DNA of 8,221 bases from Burkholderiaceae bacterium (GTDB taxonomy: Bacteria; Pseudomonadota; Gammaproteobacteria; Burkholderiales; Burkholderiaceae_C), in contig JALQVQ010000178.1 of NCBI GenBank assembly GCA_023260315.1, positions 1 through 8,221 of the forward strand, given 5' to 3'. Shown here piece after piece: positions 1 to 8,221 of the stretch; positions within the stretch are counted from its first letter, which is position 1; each line of letters starts with the position of its first letter. The notes under the pieces were generated by a model. That model saw only the letters and a program-made list of their open reading frames with translations, did not search any database and was not told the DNA's origin. Made by a program: the position numbers and the translations under genes.

Positions 1-348
1 CAACTCGTGCCACACCACCGCTTTCATGGATGTCCAAAAGCGGGACCACCCTGCGGTATCCGCAGCCATTGCCGTCTTTTGTGGCCCTGTGATCCAACCC
101 GTCAGGAATGTCAGTTCGTTCCAACCCCATGCCAATAAGGCACACGTGAATGCACAGTAGCTGGCAGTGACCGTGGTTTGATCCGCGGTGTGGGCCAAAC
201 CAATCAAGGCACCGGCACACAAAAGTGATGAGATGAATAAGCTCATCACGATCGCCGTCTTTGACATGCGATTGAGCAGAATCACAATCCCAGTGCTAAA
301 CCACCAGGTGAAAATTGCAAATCCGAGGGCAATGCTCACATCGGTCAT
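1..348 (-). CDS. puhE: Photosynthetic complex assembly protein PuhE (DUF3623), N-terminal 116 residues, cut by window edge
   Basis: Membrane protein of the PuhE/DUF3623 family, which affects reaction-centre and LH1 assembly in purple bacteria. I translated this stretch by hand: it is open for 116 codons from ATG at 346-348 to the left edge of the window. Three hydrophobic segments are visible at about residues 5-25, 33-53 and 63-85. Blocks typical of the family include TWWFSTG (14-20), AFTCALLAWGWNE (66-78) and FLTGWITGP (81-89). It starts 31 bp after acsF stops, and puhE directly after acsF is a known arrangement. The ribosome binding site is weak (GAAAG 7 nt before the ATG), so translation may depend on ribosomes leaving acsF. 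The remainder, more than half of a normal PuhE, lies outside the window. The family call is from recognition of these blocks, not from a search. Confidence 0.88.
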   Translation of the reverse strand, partial: MTDVSIALGFAIFTWWFSTGIVILLNRMSKTAIVMSLFISSLLCAGALIGLAHTADQTTVTASYCAFTCALLAWGWNELTFLTGWITGPQKTAMAADTAGWSRFWTSMKAVVWHEL

Positions 349-379
349 CAAAGGCTTTCAATCATGGCGAATGCGCCGC

Positions 380-1456
380 CTACCACGCGGGTGCCATACG
401 AACCTCTTCTGGAAGCGCATGGTGATTGACTGGCAGAAGATAAAGTCGCGCAAACGTCAGCGCACCCGATACCGCCCAACGGCCCCGTTGCATCCAACCC
501 AGCAAACCGCCGCGTGCTTTCGCGGCATCCATTTGTTGTTGGACAAAAAACAGGCGCGACATACAGGCTTTAAACGCCGGATTGTCGATATCCAAACTGA
601 CCGGGAAAACCTGCTTGGTGATCTCGTTTGTGATACGGAAGACCTCGTAGTCATAGGCCGTTGAGTCCAATCCCATCTCTTCATGGAGCATGGGGCGACA
701 GTGATCACGCACATACATCGTTGCATACACGGCAACCAAGAAGAAGCGAATCCAATACACGTTGGCACCCTGAAGCAGATGGGGGTGTGCCCGCATGATC
801 AAGGCGAACGACTCGCCATGACGGAACTCATCGTTACACCACCGCTCGAACCATCGGAAAATCGGATGAAATCGCTTCTCGGGATGGCGTTCGAGTTGCC
901 GATAAATGCTGATGTAGCGGGCGTAGCCGATTTTCTCGGACAGGTAGGTCGCGTAGAAAATGTATTTCGGCTTGAAGTAGGTGTACGCCTTGGTACGCTT
1001 CAAATTACCCAAATCAATCCCCAGACCAAAGTCCTTGAGTGACTGATTCAAGAAACTGGCATGGCGTGACTCATCGCGCGCCATGTAGCGCATCAATTGC
1101 TTGATGTCGGGGTTCTTTACGTTTTTAAAAATTTCGTTGTAAAGGATGCATCCGGAGAACTCAGAGGTGAGCGACGAAATTAAGAAATCCAAAAACTCCT
1201 GGCGCATCTCTGGCCGAACCTGTTCGAAACGTTCCGCGAGCTCAACCCCGAATTGCTCGTCGCGCTGAAAGTGATCATGGTTGTTATCACCCTCGTACTC
1301 CGCCATCATCTTGTCCCAATCAGCGCGTACCGGCGACATGTCGAGCCGATCCATTGCATCAAAGTCGGTTGTGTAAAACCGGGGGCTCAGCATGGTGCTT
1401 TCCACTGCTTTTTGGGATGCTTTTTCGGCACTGTCAATGGCAGTCGTTGCTTGCAT
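380..1456 (-). CDS. acsF: Aerobic Mg-protoporphyrin IX monomethyl ester (oxidative) cyclase, diiron subunit
   Basis: AcsF (358 aa, normal length) is the oxygen-dependent diiron enzyme that closes the isocyclic fifth ring, turning Mg-protoporphyrin IX monomethyl ester into divinyl protochlorophyllide. The sequence shows the ferritin-like diiron pattern: glutamates in [11 protein letters not shown] (98-108), a first ExxH in DESRH (128-132) and a second in [18 protein letters not shown] (208-225). A hydrophobic stretch lies at about 233-248. The first ~25 residues are low in conserved features, as usual. The start at 1454-1456 is backed by GGAG (complement of 1466-1469) with a 9 nt spacer. It lies between puhC (43 bp gap) and puhE (31 bp gap), not among bch genes, a placement seen in other proteobacterial clusters. 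Its presence means bacteriochlorophyll can be made with oxygen present. No sign of damage. Confidence 0.97.
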   Translation of the reverse strand: MQATTAIDSAEKASQKAVESTMLSPRFYTTDFDAMDRLDMSPVRADWDKMMAEYEGDNNHDHFQRDEQFGVELAERFEQVRPEMRQEFLDFLISSLTSEFSGCILYNEIFKNVKNPDIKQLMRYMARDESRHASFLNQSLKDFGLGIDLGNLKRTKAYTYFKPKYIFYATYLSEKIGYARYISIYRQLERHPEKRFHPIFRWFERWCNDEFRHGESFALIMRAHPHLLQGANVYWIRFFLVAVYATMYVRDHCRPMLHEEMGLDSTAYDYEVFRITNEITKQVFPVSLDIDNPAFKACMSRLFFVQQQMDAAKARGGLLGWMQRGRWAVSGALTFARLYLLPVNHHALPEEVRMAPAW

Positions 1457-1499
1457 GATTGTTTTCTCCGTTTATCTCGCGTTCACAAAAATCAAAGGT

Positions 1500-1973
1500 T
1501 TACGGCGTCGCCTGTCCTGTGAGGAAGCGCCCAAACTCCCCCGCATTGGTGGGCCCAAAGGAGGCCAATTCAACGCGCTGACCCGTTCGGGGATCAAATA
1601 GCGTCAGGTCCCCACCCGCCCGCGCGATCAGCTCAAACGGCTGATCCGACCCAATACCCCGCGCGTATCGTTCGCGGGTCAGCGCGCGAAGCGCGCCCCG
1701 AACAAAGCCCTGCTCGCCCTGAAGAACGGCCAAGGTGGCGCCAGACTGACCATCGATGACCCTGACACCGCCGCTCGCATCGTCTTTGAAAATGAGCGCG
1801 CGCTGAGCCACGGGCTTCGCTGCGATTTGGTCGGGGCCATTCCCAGTAATACGTACCAAACCAACGGACAGCAATGAAAGGGCAATCATGGCCGCAGCAA
1901 AATACAAAATGAAGCGCGGAAAGGTATCCGGCGCCAATGGCTTTTGAGCGGTGTTGGTTTGGGTATGACTCAT
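1500..1973 (-). CDS. puhC: Photosynthetic complex assembly protein PuhC
   Basis: PuhC is a small bitopic membrane protein needed for efficient LH1/reaction-centre core assembly in Rhodobacter. I place the start at ATG 1971-1973 (157 aa), not at the far end of the open frame at 2171. The extra N-terminal part of the longer frame lies wholly inside puhB, reads as arginine- and histidine-rich antisense-like sequence, and would displace the membrane helix from its usual N-terminal position. With the chosen start, a short polar N-terminus is followed by one transmembrane helix at about 21-40, then a soluble domain with FVRGALRALTRERYARG (90-106), PFELIARAGGDLTLFDPRTGQ (102+ onwards, about 112-132) and a terminal GEFGRFL, the pattern of PuhC. 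The start overlaps the puhB stop by 4 bases (ATGA), so translation is probably coupled. No strong Shine-Dalgarno was seen. Confidence 0.9.
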   Translation of the reverse strand: MSHTQTNTAQKPLAPDTFPRFILYFAAAMIALSLLSVGLVRITGNGPDQIAAKPVAQRALIFKDDASGGVRVIDGQSGATLAVLQGEQGFVRGALRALTRERYARGIGSDQPFELIARAGGDLTLFDPRTGQRVELASFGPTNAGEFGRFLTGQATP

Positions 1974-2641
1974 GTTGGGCTCACTTGAAAACCAGGAACG
2001 CCGCGCGTGGAATTGCCCTGCTCGGTGGTGGCGTTTGCAGCCATGCCTGTGTTGTGTGTCCATGCGTCCCTCAACTTCGCAGCGACCGCTTGCGCGTCTG
2101 GAATGGCGCGCAGAGTTGGCTCCGGCTTGCGAATACGCCACGCACGCACGCTGGGCCAAAGGTGAATCCAAGCGATGCGGTCCGCGCCCTTGAGCGCCAA
2201 GGTGATGTCACCAAAACCATCGTCAAGTTTCCGTATGTCAGCCGAGGCGATTTGAGGCAAGGGCAGGTTAAAGGTCACGGTCAACACAATCCCCACACGC
2301 AAAACCACCCGCCGATTGGTGATCGTGTAAACCGTCGTCCGAGCGGTCATGTAGGCCAGCCACCAGACCGTTAATAGCGTGATGATGCCGAGCGGGAGAA
2401 CCCACTTAACGGCATCAACCAAGCCCATCACGTCCGCACCTTTTTGCACTGCCAACCAGACGCAAAGGACGGCCAGCCCAACAAAGTAGATCGCCAGCTT
2501 CCTGATGTGAAAGGCCGATGTCGCGAGCATGCCGACATCAGGGGATCCTTGCCAGACTAAATACTCATTTGGCGGCAGGCGTTCGGGCAACCCATACTGC
2601 GGCTCAAATTCGTGTTCGTGACCCAAGTTCTCGATTGGCAT
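1970..2641 (-). CDS. puhB: Photosynthetic complex assembly protein PuhB (PH domain-containing membrane protein)
   Basis: PuhB assists reaction-centre assembly in purple bacteria. From the chosen ATG (2639-2641) it is 223 aa. The N-terminus has HEHEFEPQYGLPERLP (8-23) and EYLVWQGSP (26-34), the usual opening of the family. Two transmembrane helices follow at about 48-66 and 80-98. Then comes the bacterial PH-like segment YTITNRRVVLRVG (105-117), with PLPQIASADIR (127-137) and GFGDITLAL (142-150). The C-terminal ~30 residues are Asn/Thr/Gly-rich and probably unstructured. An ATG six bases upstream (2645-2647) would add two residues, but it directly abuts the GAGGA motif, whereas the 2641 start has a 6 nt spacer. 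It sits 20 bp after puhA and ends in a 4-base overlap with puhC. Confidence 0.93.
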   Translation of the reverse strand: MPIENLGHEHEFEPQYGLPERLPPNEYLVWQGSPDVGMLATSAFHIRKLAIYFVGLAVLCVWLAVQKGADVMGLVDAVKWVLPLGIITLLTVWWLAYMTARTTVYTITNRRVVLRVGIVLTVTFNLPLPQIASADIRKLDDGFGDITLALKGADRIAWIHLWPSVRAWRIRKPEPTLRAIPDAQAVAAKLRDAWTHNTGMAANATTEQGNSTRGVPGFQVSPT

Positions 2642-2647
2642 AGTCAT

Positions 2648-2652
2648 TCCTC
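2648..2652 (-). promoter_or_regulatory. Shine-Dalgarno of puhB that decides between two ATGs
   Basis: The minus strand reads GAGGA here. It touches the upstream ATG (2645-2647) with no spacer but sits 6 nt before the ATG at 2639-2641. The second ATG is therefore the better start for PuhB. Confidence 0.55.
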
Positions 2653-2661
2653 AACGTTTTT

Positions 2662-3423
2662 TTAAATCAACGGTTCCGTACGCTTGGGGTCTGCGTAGAA
2701 GGTCCCTGCACCGTAGAAGGCACTGATTTTTTCTTCTTCCAACTTGGTAATCTGGTCGGGGTGTTTGAGCGCGGGCACCTCAGCGAAATGGCGGGCGTAG
2801 ACCGACTCGACCTCAATTTGATTGCGACGAATGAGTGCAAAGTTCATGGGCAGAAGGACATGGCGACCGCCCGCAACCTCGACCTCGAGATAACGGAACA
2901 TCATCTCGGCTGAGTCAATCCAGATGTCACGCACCGTACCGCCCTGCTTGCCATCACCGGCCATCACGGGTAGACCACGAGGGTCAACATCCTGCGGCGC
3001 GACACTGTAGTCGGTTGCCAGTCGCAAGGGCTGGAGCAGTGGCGTGCCGTGTGATGACATTTCAGGCACATCCTCACGCGTTGTGTAGGCACCTGGCCCG
3101 ACGCTTGCCAACATGGGGTTACCTGACGGCTCAATGGGATCACCCGAGCTGCTACCGGTGGCAACGGCTTGGTAATCAGGCTCACCACGAGACAAATCAG
3201 GTACTGTGACTTTGCGCCCGCCCTCCAACAGGAAGGTCTTTGGCTCAGGGATCGGGAATCCCTTAACCACGACTCGGCTGTTGCTGCTCGACTCCATGGG
3301 GTAGCCCTCGCGGTGGCTTTCGCGCGCGAGGTAATAAATCAGACCGGCGAAAAAGATCCAAAACACATACAACAGCAGTTGCGCCACATCGATGTAGCCG
3401 GTTATGTTTCCAACGGTTTGCAT
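2662..3423 (-). CDS. puhA: Photosynthetic reaction centre subunit H
   Basis: PuhA (253 aa, typical length) is the H subunit capping the L and M subunits on the cytoplasmic side, shielding the QB quinone site and helping proton delivery. The N-terminus GYIDVAQLLLYVFWIFFAGLI leads into a single transmembrane helix at about 12-31, followed by the conserved YYLARESHREGYP (30-42). The cytoplasmic domain has FPIPEPKTFLL (56-66), the PRC-barrel-like RDIWIDSAEMMFRYLEVEV (165-183), VLLPMNFALI (189-198) and DQITKLEEEKISAFYGAGTFYA (224-244). Glu180 in RYLEVEV aligns by motif with the Rhodobacter glutamate H173 near QB. A strong AAGGAG (complement of 3432-3437) sits 8 nt before the ATG, the best ribosome binding site in the window, fitting a structural protein made in quantity. 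It follows lhaA by 22 bp and precedes puhB by about 20 bp. Confidence 0.98.
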   Translation of the reverse strand: MQTVGNITGYIDVAQLLLYVFWIFFAGLIYYLARESHREGYPMESSSNSRVVVKGFPIPEPKTFLLEGGRKVTVPDLSRGEPDYQAVATGSSSGDPIEPSGNPMLASVGPGAYTTREDVPEMSSHGTPLLQPLRLATDYSVAPQDVDPRGLPVMAGDGKQGGTVRDIWIDSAEMMFRYLEVEVAGGRHVLLPMNFALIRRNQIEVESVYARHFAEVPALKHPDQITKLEEEKISAFYGAGTFYADPKRTEPLI

Positions 3424-3445
3424 AGCGACTTCTCCTTGTAAAAAA

Positions 3446-4882
3446 CTAAATGCGTGACTCGGTTAAACCGAGGGGCTGAGCGGGGTGGAAAGCAGAAAAT
3501 GGGCGGCGCTTAACGAGGGGGCCAACCGCCACAAGTGTCAGGAAGAGCAACAGCATCTCGAGGTGGTAAACCATGCTGTAAGCGACGGATGGGTCCGTGA
3601 GTGCCGTCCCCAAAACGCCCTGTGTGGTCACGCTGGTCATGGTGTCGCGTAACGCACCACCCAAGAACATCGCAATCCCAGCAGAGGCTGACTGCACGGC
3701 ACCCCAGGCACCCAGGGCAAGGCCGACATAGGCCTTTTCGATCCGCATCGCAGTGAACAGGGTGCCCACAGCGAACAGGCCGCCACCCAGGCCGATACCA
3801 AGGGCTCCCAACCGGAACAGCCAACCGGCTGCCATCGGTGCGGAGAAAATGACCGCTGAGAAAGCTGGCAATGCAACCAACAAACCGTATGCGGCCACTC
3901 GCATCGGATCCACCTGCTTGGCCAACTGTCGCCCCGCGACATAAAAACCCATCAACCCGCCTGTGGCGAGCATCGCCGTCAATGCGCTGGTCGCGCCGAC
4001 ACTGAGGTGCAGTATTTCGCCACCATATGGCTCCAACACAATGTCTTGCATGTGAAAGGCCATGGTTCCGAGTGCCGTCGCAAACAAAAACCGCTTGGCT
4101 TGCGGCAACGCGACGAAGTCAGCCCAAGCATCTTTAAAGGGGCGACGAACCTCGGCGCGCATCGCGGCGACACGTTGTGGGTTGCGCGCCTCTTGCTTCC
4201 ACAAAGCAATGGCGTTCAACACCAAAACAGCCATCGCTGTGCCTTGCACCACCTGAACCAATATTTCAGGGGTGAAGTCAGCCAACAGATAGCTGTAAAT
4301 CAAACTGCCACTCACGGCGCCCACCAGGAGCATGGTGTAGAGCATCGTCACCACACGCGGGCGGGTTTCCTCACTGGCTTGGTCTGTGGCCAATGCAAGT
4401 CCCGCTGTTTGCGAGGTTTGCAACCCTGCACCGACCATCAAAAAAGCAATCGCTGCTGCCCCAGGACCAACCCACGAGGGAACGGCAACCGCACCCCCTC
4501 CCGACAACACCAACAAAGCAAAGGGCATGACCGCCAGACCCAAAAACTGAATCAGGGTACCGCCCCACATGTACGGGACACGTCGCCAGCCGAACGCCGA
4601 GACATGCACGTCCGAGCGATAGCCAGTCACGGCGCGAAATGGCGCGACCAATAACGGCAGCGCCAACATCATGGAGACCAACCACGCGGCAACCCCCAAC
4701 TCGACAATCATGACGCGGTTGAGCGTCCCGATCATGAGTGCGGTGGTAACGCCCATCGTGAACTTGAACAGTGACAAACGCAACAACCGAGCCCACGGCA
4801 AATCTGCGCTCGCCGCATCCGCGAACGGTAGCCAACTGAGCGGTATCTGCTTGGCGAATTTCGAAAAGGTCTTGGCTCTCAT
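3446..4882 (-). CDS. lhaA: Light-harvesting 1 assembly protein LhaA (PucC family, MFS-like)
   Basis: LhaA belongs to the PucC/bacteriochlorophyll delivery family (major facilitator fold) and is needed for LH1 assembly, probably by bringing bacteriochlorophyll to nascent LH polypeptides. From ATG 4880-4882 it is 478 aa, with about 12 hydrophobic helices over most of the length. Recognisable blocks are LLRLSLFKFTMG (33-44), TLNRVMIVELG (53-63) and FRAVTGYRSDVH (82-93) with GWRRVPYMWGG (99-109). The ATG overlaps the bchM stop as ATGA. A GTG four codons upstream (4892-4894) is in frame, but it overlaps the only GGAG (complement of 4894-4897). That motif is 11 nt from the ATG, so I prefer the ATG. 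lhaA immediately before puhA is the classical arrangement. In Rhodobacter capsulatus the puhA promoter lies within this gene; I did not find a specific promoter here. Confidence 0.93.
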   Translation of the reverse strand: MRAKTFSKFAKQIPLSWLPFADAASADLPWARLLRLSLFKFTMGVTTALMIGTLNRVMIVELGVAAWLVSMMLALPLLVAPFRAVTGYRSDVHVSAFGWRRVPYMWGGTLIQFLGLAVMPFALLVLSGGGAVAVPSWVGPGAAAIAFLMVGAGLQTSQTAGLALATDQASEETRPRVVTMLYTMLLVGAVSGSLIYSYLLADFTPEILVQVVQGTAMAVLVLNAIALWKQEARNPQRVAAMRAEVRRPFKDAWADFVALPQAKRFLFATALGTMAFHMQDIVLEPYGGEILHLSVGATSALTAMLATGGLMGFYVAGRQLAKQVDPMRVAAYGLLVALPAFSAVIFSAPMAAGWLFRLGALGIGLGGGLFAVGTLFTAMRIEKAYVGLALGAWGAVQSASAGIAMFLGGALRDTMTSVTTQGVLGTALTDPSVAYSMVYHLEMLLLFLTLVAVGPLVKRRPFSAFHPAQPLGLTESRI

Positions 4883-5577
4883 ATCCGCACCCACTCCATC
4901 GCTTGCGACTTATAGAAACCACTGGATACCCGGTGTGTCCGCGCGCTGGCCCAGTCAGCAAGGGCTTCGTGGCTGTCCATCAAGTCAGCGATGCGTTTCT
5001 CTGACATCGGCTCCAACCAGGGGGCACGATCGCGCTTTGGCAACAAACGCCCCACCGAAATCATGGCGGCCAAGAGCGGTGTACGCGGCGCAAAGGTAAA
5101 GAGAATGGATTGACGCGTGCGCTCAGATAACTGCGACAGGGCGTCAACAGCATCCTCTGTTTGGTAGTGGATGATGGAGTCCATCGCCACCACATGATCG
5201 AACTCGCCCAAAGCTGACGCCAGCATGTCACCACTGGTAAACGTGATGCGGTCGGCGACATCATGGGGCATCCGCTCGCGCGCCAAATCGACCAGCGTCG
5301 GGGAGAGGTCAATGGCCACCACCGTTGCACCGCGCCGCGCCGCTTCAACGGCCAAAGCACCTGTGCCACAACCCGCGTCCAAAATACGCTTACCCGTCAG
5401 ATCTTCGCCCAGCCATTGCAAAAGCATCGAACGCATTTGATCGCGGCCCGCGCGCACCGACTCACGAATGCGACCAACTGGCGCGTCCGAGGTCAGCTTT
5501 TCCCATGCCGCCACTGCCGTGCGGTCAAAGTAATGCTCGATTTCGCTGCGTCGTCGCTCGTAGGTCATGTCGTTCAT
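4879..5577 (-). CDS. bchM: Magnesium-protoporphyrin IX O-methyltransferase
   Basis: BchM (232 aa, usual size) transfers a methyl group from S-adenosylmethionine to the C13 propionate of Mg-protoporphyrin IX, giving the monomethyl ester that AcsF then cyclises. The class I methyltransferase fold is clear: motif I RILDAGCGTGALA (64-76), the acidic end of strand 2 VVAIDLSP (86-93, Asp90 likely ribose-binding) and VVAMDSIIHY (129-138). Family-specific parts are ILFTFAPRTPLL (158-169) and the C-terminal SSGFYKSQAMEW (218-229). It starts 11 bp after bchL stops. No good Shine-Dalgarno precedes the ATG at 5575-5577; a second ATG at 5566-5568 (Met4) is possible. Its product fits as substrate for acsF in the same operon, while BchH upstream makes its substrate. 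Confidence 0.97.
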   Translation of the reverse strand: MNDMTYERRRSEIEHYFDRTAVAAWEKLTSDAPVGRIRESVRAGRDQMRSMLLQWLGEDLTGKRILDAGCGTGALAVEAARRGATVVAIDLSPTLVDLARERMPHDVADRITFTSGDMLASALGEFDHVVAMDSIIHYQTEDAVDALSQLSERTRQSILFTFAPRTPLLAAMISVGRLLPKRDRAPWLEPMSEKRIADLMDSHEALADWASARTHRVSSGFYKSQAMEWVRI

Positions 5578-5588
5578 GTCAGGCCCGC

Positions 5589-8071
<2,483 letters not shown>

Positions 8072-8110
8072 CTTTTCAAGCGCATCGCCAGATAGCTCCG
8101 AGCGCTCTAC

Positions 8111-8221
8111 TTATGCTTCGCAGAAAACCGCTGGAATTTTTCTTACTATTTCGCTTTGCCACAACGAAAAATCGTATGACAATTGAAAATTATCGAGGGG
8201 CAGGCGCGCCGTTACACTTCA
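8111..8221. other. AT-rich non-phototrophy sequence abutting truncated bchH (possible insertion or assembly junction)
   Basis: Base composition drops at about 8110: I counted about 34% G+C over the first ~87 bases beyond the bchH frame, against well over 50% in the genes. On the minus strand all three frames carry stops close by (TAA 8111-8113, TAG 8107-8109, and a TGA inside the bchH start region in the third), so BchH does not continue by a simple single-base frameshift that I can see. It contains a small perfect inverted repeat, ACGA-AAAA-TCGT at 8164-8175, and TACTAT on the plus strand that could serve as a -10 box without a convincing -35. No insertion sequence family could be recognised. 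Confidence 0.5.
8176..8221 (+). CDS. Possible start of an unidentified plus-strand gene, cut by window edge
   Basis: ATG at 8176-8178 opens a frame that runs to the right edge with no stop: 15 codons, MTIENYRGAGAPLHF. It is the only place where a gene would run opposite to the operon. It begins about 65 bases beyond the point where bchH is broken, a distance that would suit a transposase gene behind the left end of an insertion sequence. The product is not recognisable from 15 residues, no clear Shine-Dalgarno precedes it, and an open frame this short occurs easily by chance. Confidence 0.2.
   Translation, partial: MTIENYRGAGAPLHF

Noticed and set aside
1457..1499. puhC-acsF gap as a possible promoter region
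   Set aside because: It is only 43 bp. It holds the acsF ribosome binding site, and I found neither a convincing -35/-10 pair nor a TGT-N12-ACA regulator site.
1974..2171. Upstream extension of the puhC frame to 2171
   Set aside because: It would bury 66 codons within puhB and put an Arg/His-rich tail before the PuhC membrane helix; the ATG at 1973 coupled to the puhB stop is the normal start.
1937..2374. 145-codon plus-strand open frame across puhC and puhB
   Set aside because: It lies fully antisense to two recognised genes, is proline/arginine-rich, and resembles no family.
4007..4654. 215-codon open frame on the plus strand inside lhaA
   Set aside because: It is antisense to a clear membrane protein gene; its product is rich in His, Arg, Gln and Thr with no recognisable domain and no ribosome binding site. 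It is a shadow of the GC-skewed codon use of lhaA.
4371..4961. 196-codon minus-strand frame overlapping lhaA and bchM
   Set aside because: It is a shifted-frame shadow of two recognised genes; its Cys/Gly/Arg-rich product has no family features.
8164..8175. Inverted repeat ACGA-AAAA-TCGT as a terminator
   Set aside because: A 4 bp stem with no GC-rich core and no following T-run is too weak to call a terminator; mentioned only as part of the junction sequence.

Overview
The window is part of the photosynthesis gene cluster of a purple phototrophic proteobacterium. Every confident gene lies on the minus strand. In transcription order (right to left) they are bchH (3' part only), bchL, bchM, lhaA, puhA, puhB, puhC, acsF and the start of puhE. 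This order, with the oxygen-dependent cyclase acsF between puhC and puhE, is what I know from photosynthetic Beta- and Gammaproteobacteria and some Alphaproteobacteria. The moderately GC-rich sequence and the protein wording (for example the TLIPHGLH block of BchH) lean towards Betaproteobacteria, but that placement is inference from memory.

Layout. 8111-8221: AT-rich sequence without a phototrophy gene, holding at most the first codons of an unidentified plus-strand reading frame. 6494-8110: C-terminal part of Mg-chelatase subunit H, cut off at its 5' side by an in-frame TAA. 5589-6497 bchL and 4879-5577 bchM: bacteriochlorophyll synthesis. 3446-4882 lhaA: light-harvesting 1 assembly. 2662-3423 puhA: reaction-centre H subunit. 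1970-2641 puhB and 1500-1973 puhC: reaction-centre and LH1 assembly. 380-1456 acsF: Mg-protoporphyrin monomethyl ester cyclase. 1-348 puhE: photosynthetic complex assembly, running off the left edge.

The genes work as one unit. BchH, BchM and AcsF carry out successive steps from protoporphyrin IX to divinyl protochlorophyllide: Mg insertion, methylation and isocyclic ring closure. BchL supplies electrons for the later light-independent protochlorophyllide reduction. PuhA, PuhB, PuhC, PuhE and LhaA are the H subunit and assembly factors of the reaction centre-LH1 core that receives the pigment. Gaps between genes are 0-43 bp and three junctions are ATGA overlaps, so the block looks like one translationally coupled operon. 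No tRNA, rRNA, CRISPR array or complete insertion sequence was seen.

The one real irregularity is the right end. bchH lacks its N-terminal half, and coding sequence gives way to about 34% GC sequence at about position 8110. This suggests a disrupted or split bchH, or an assembly join.
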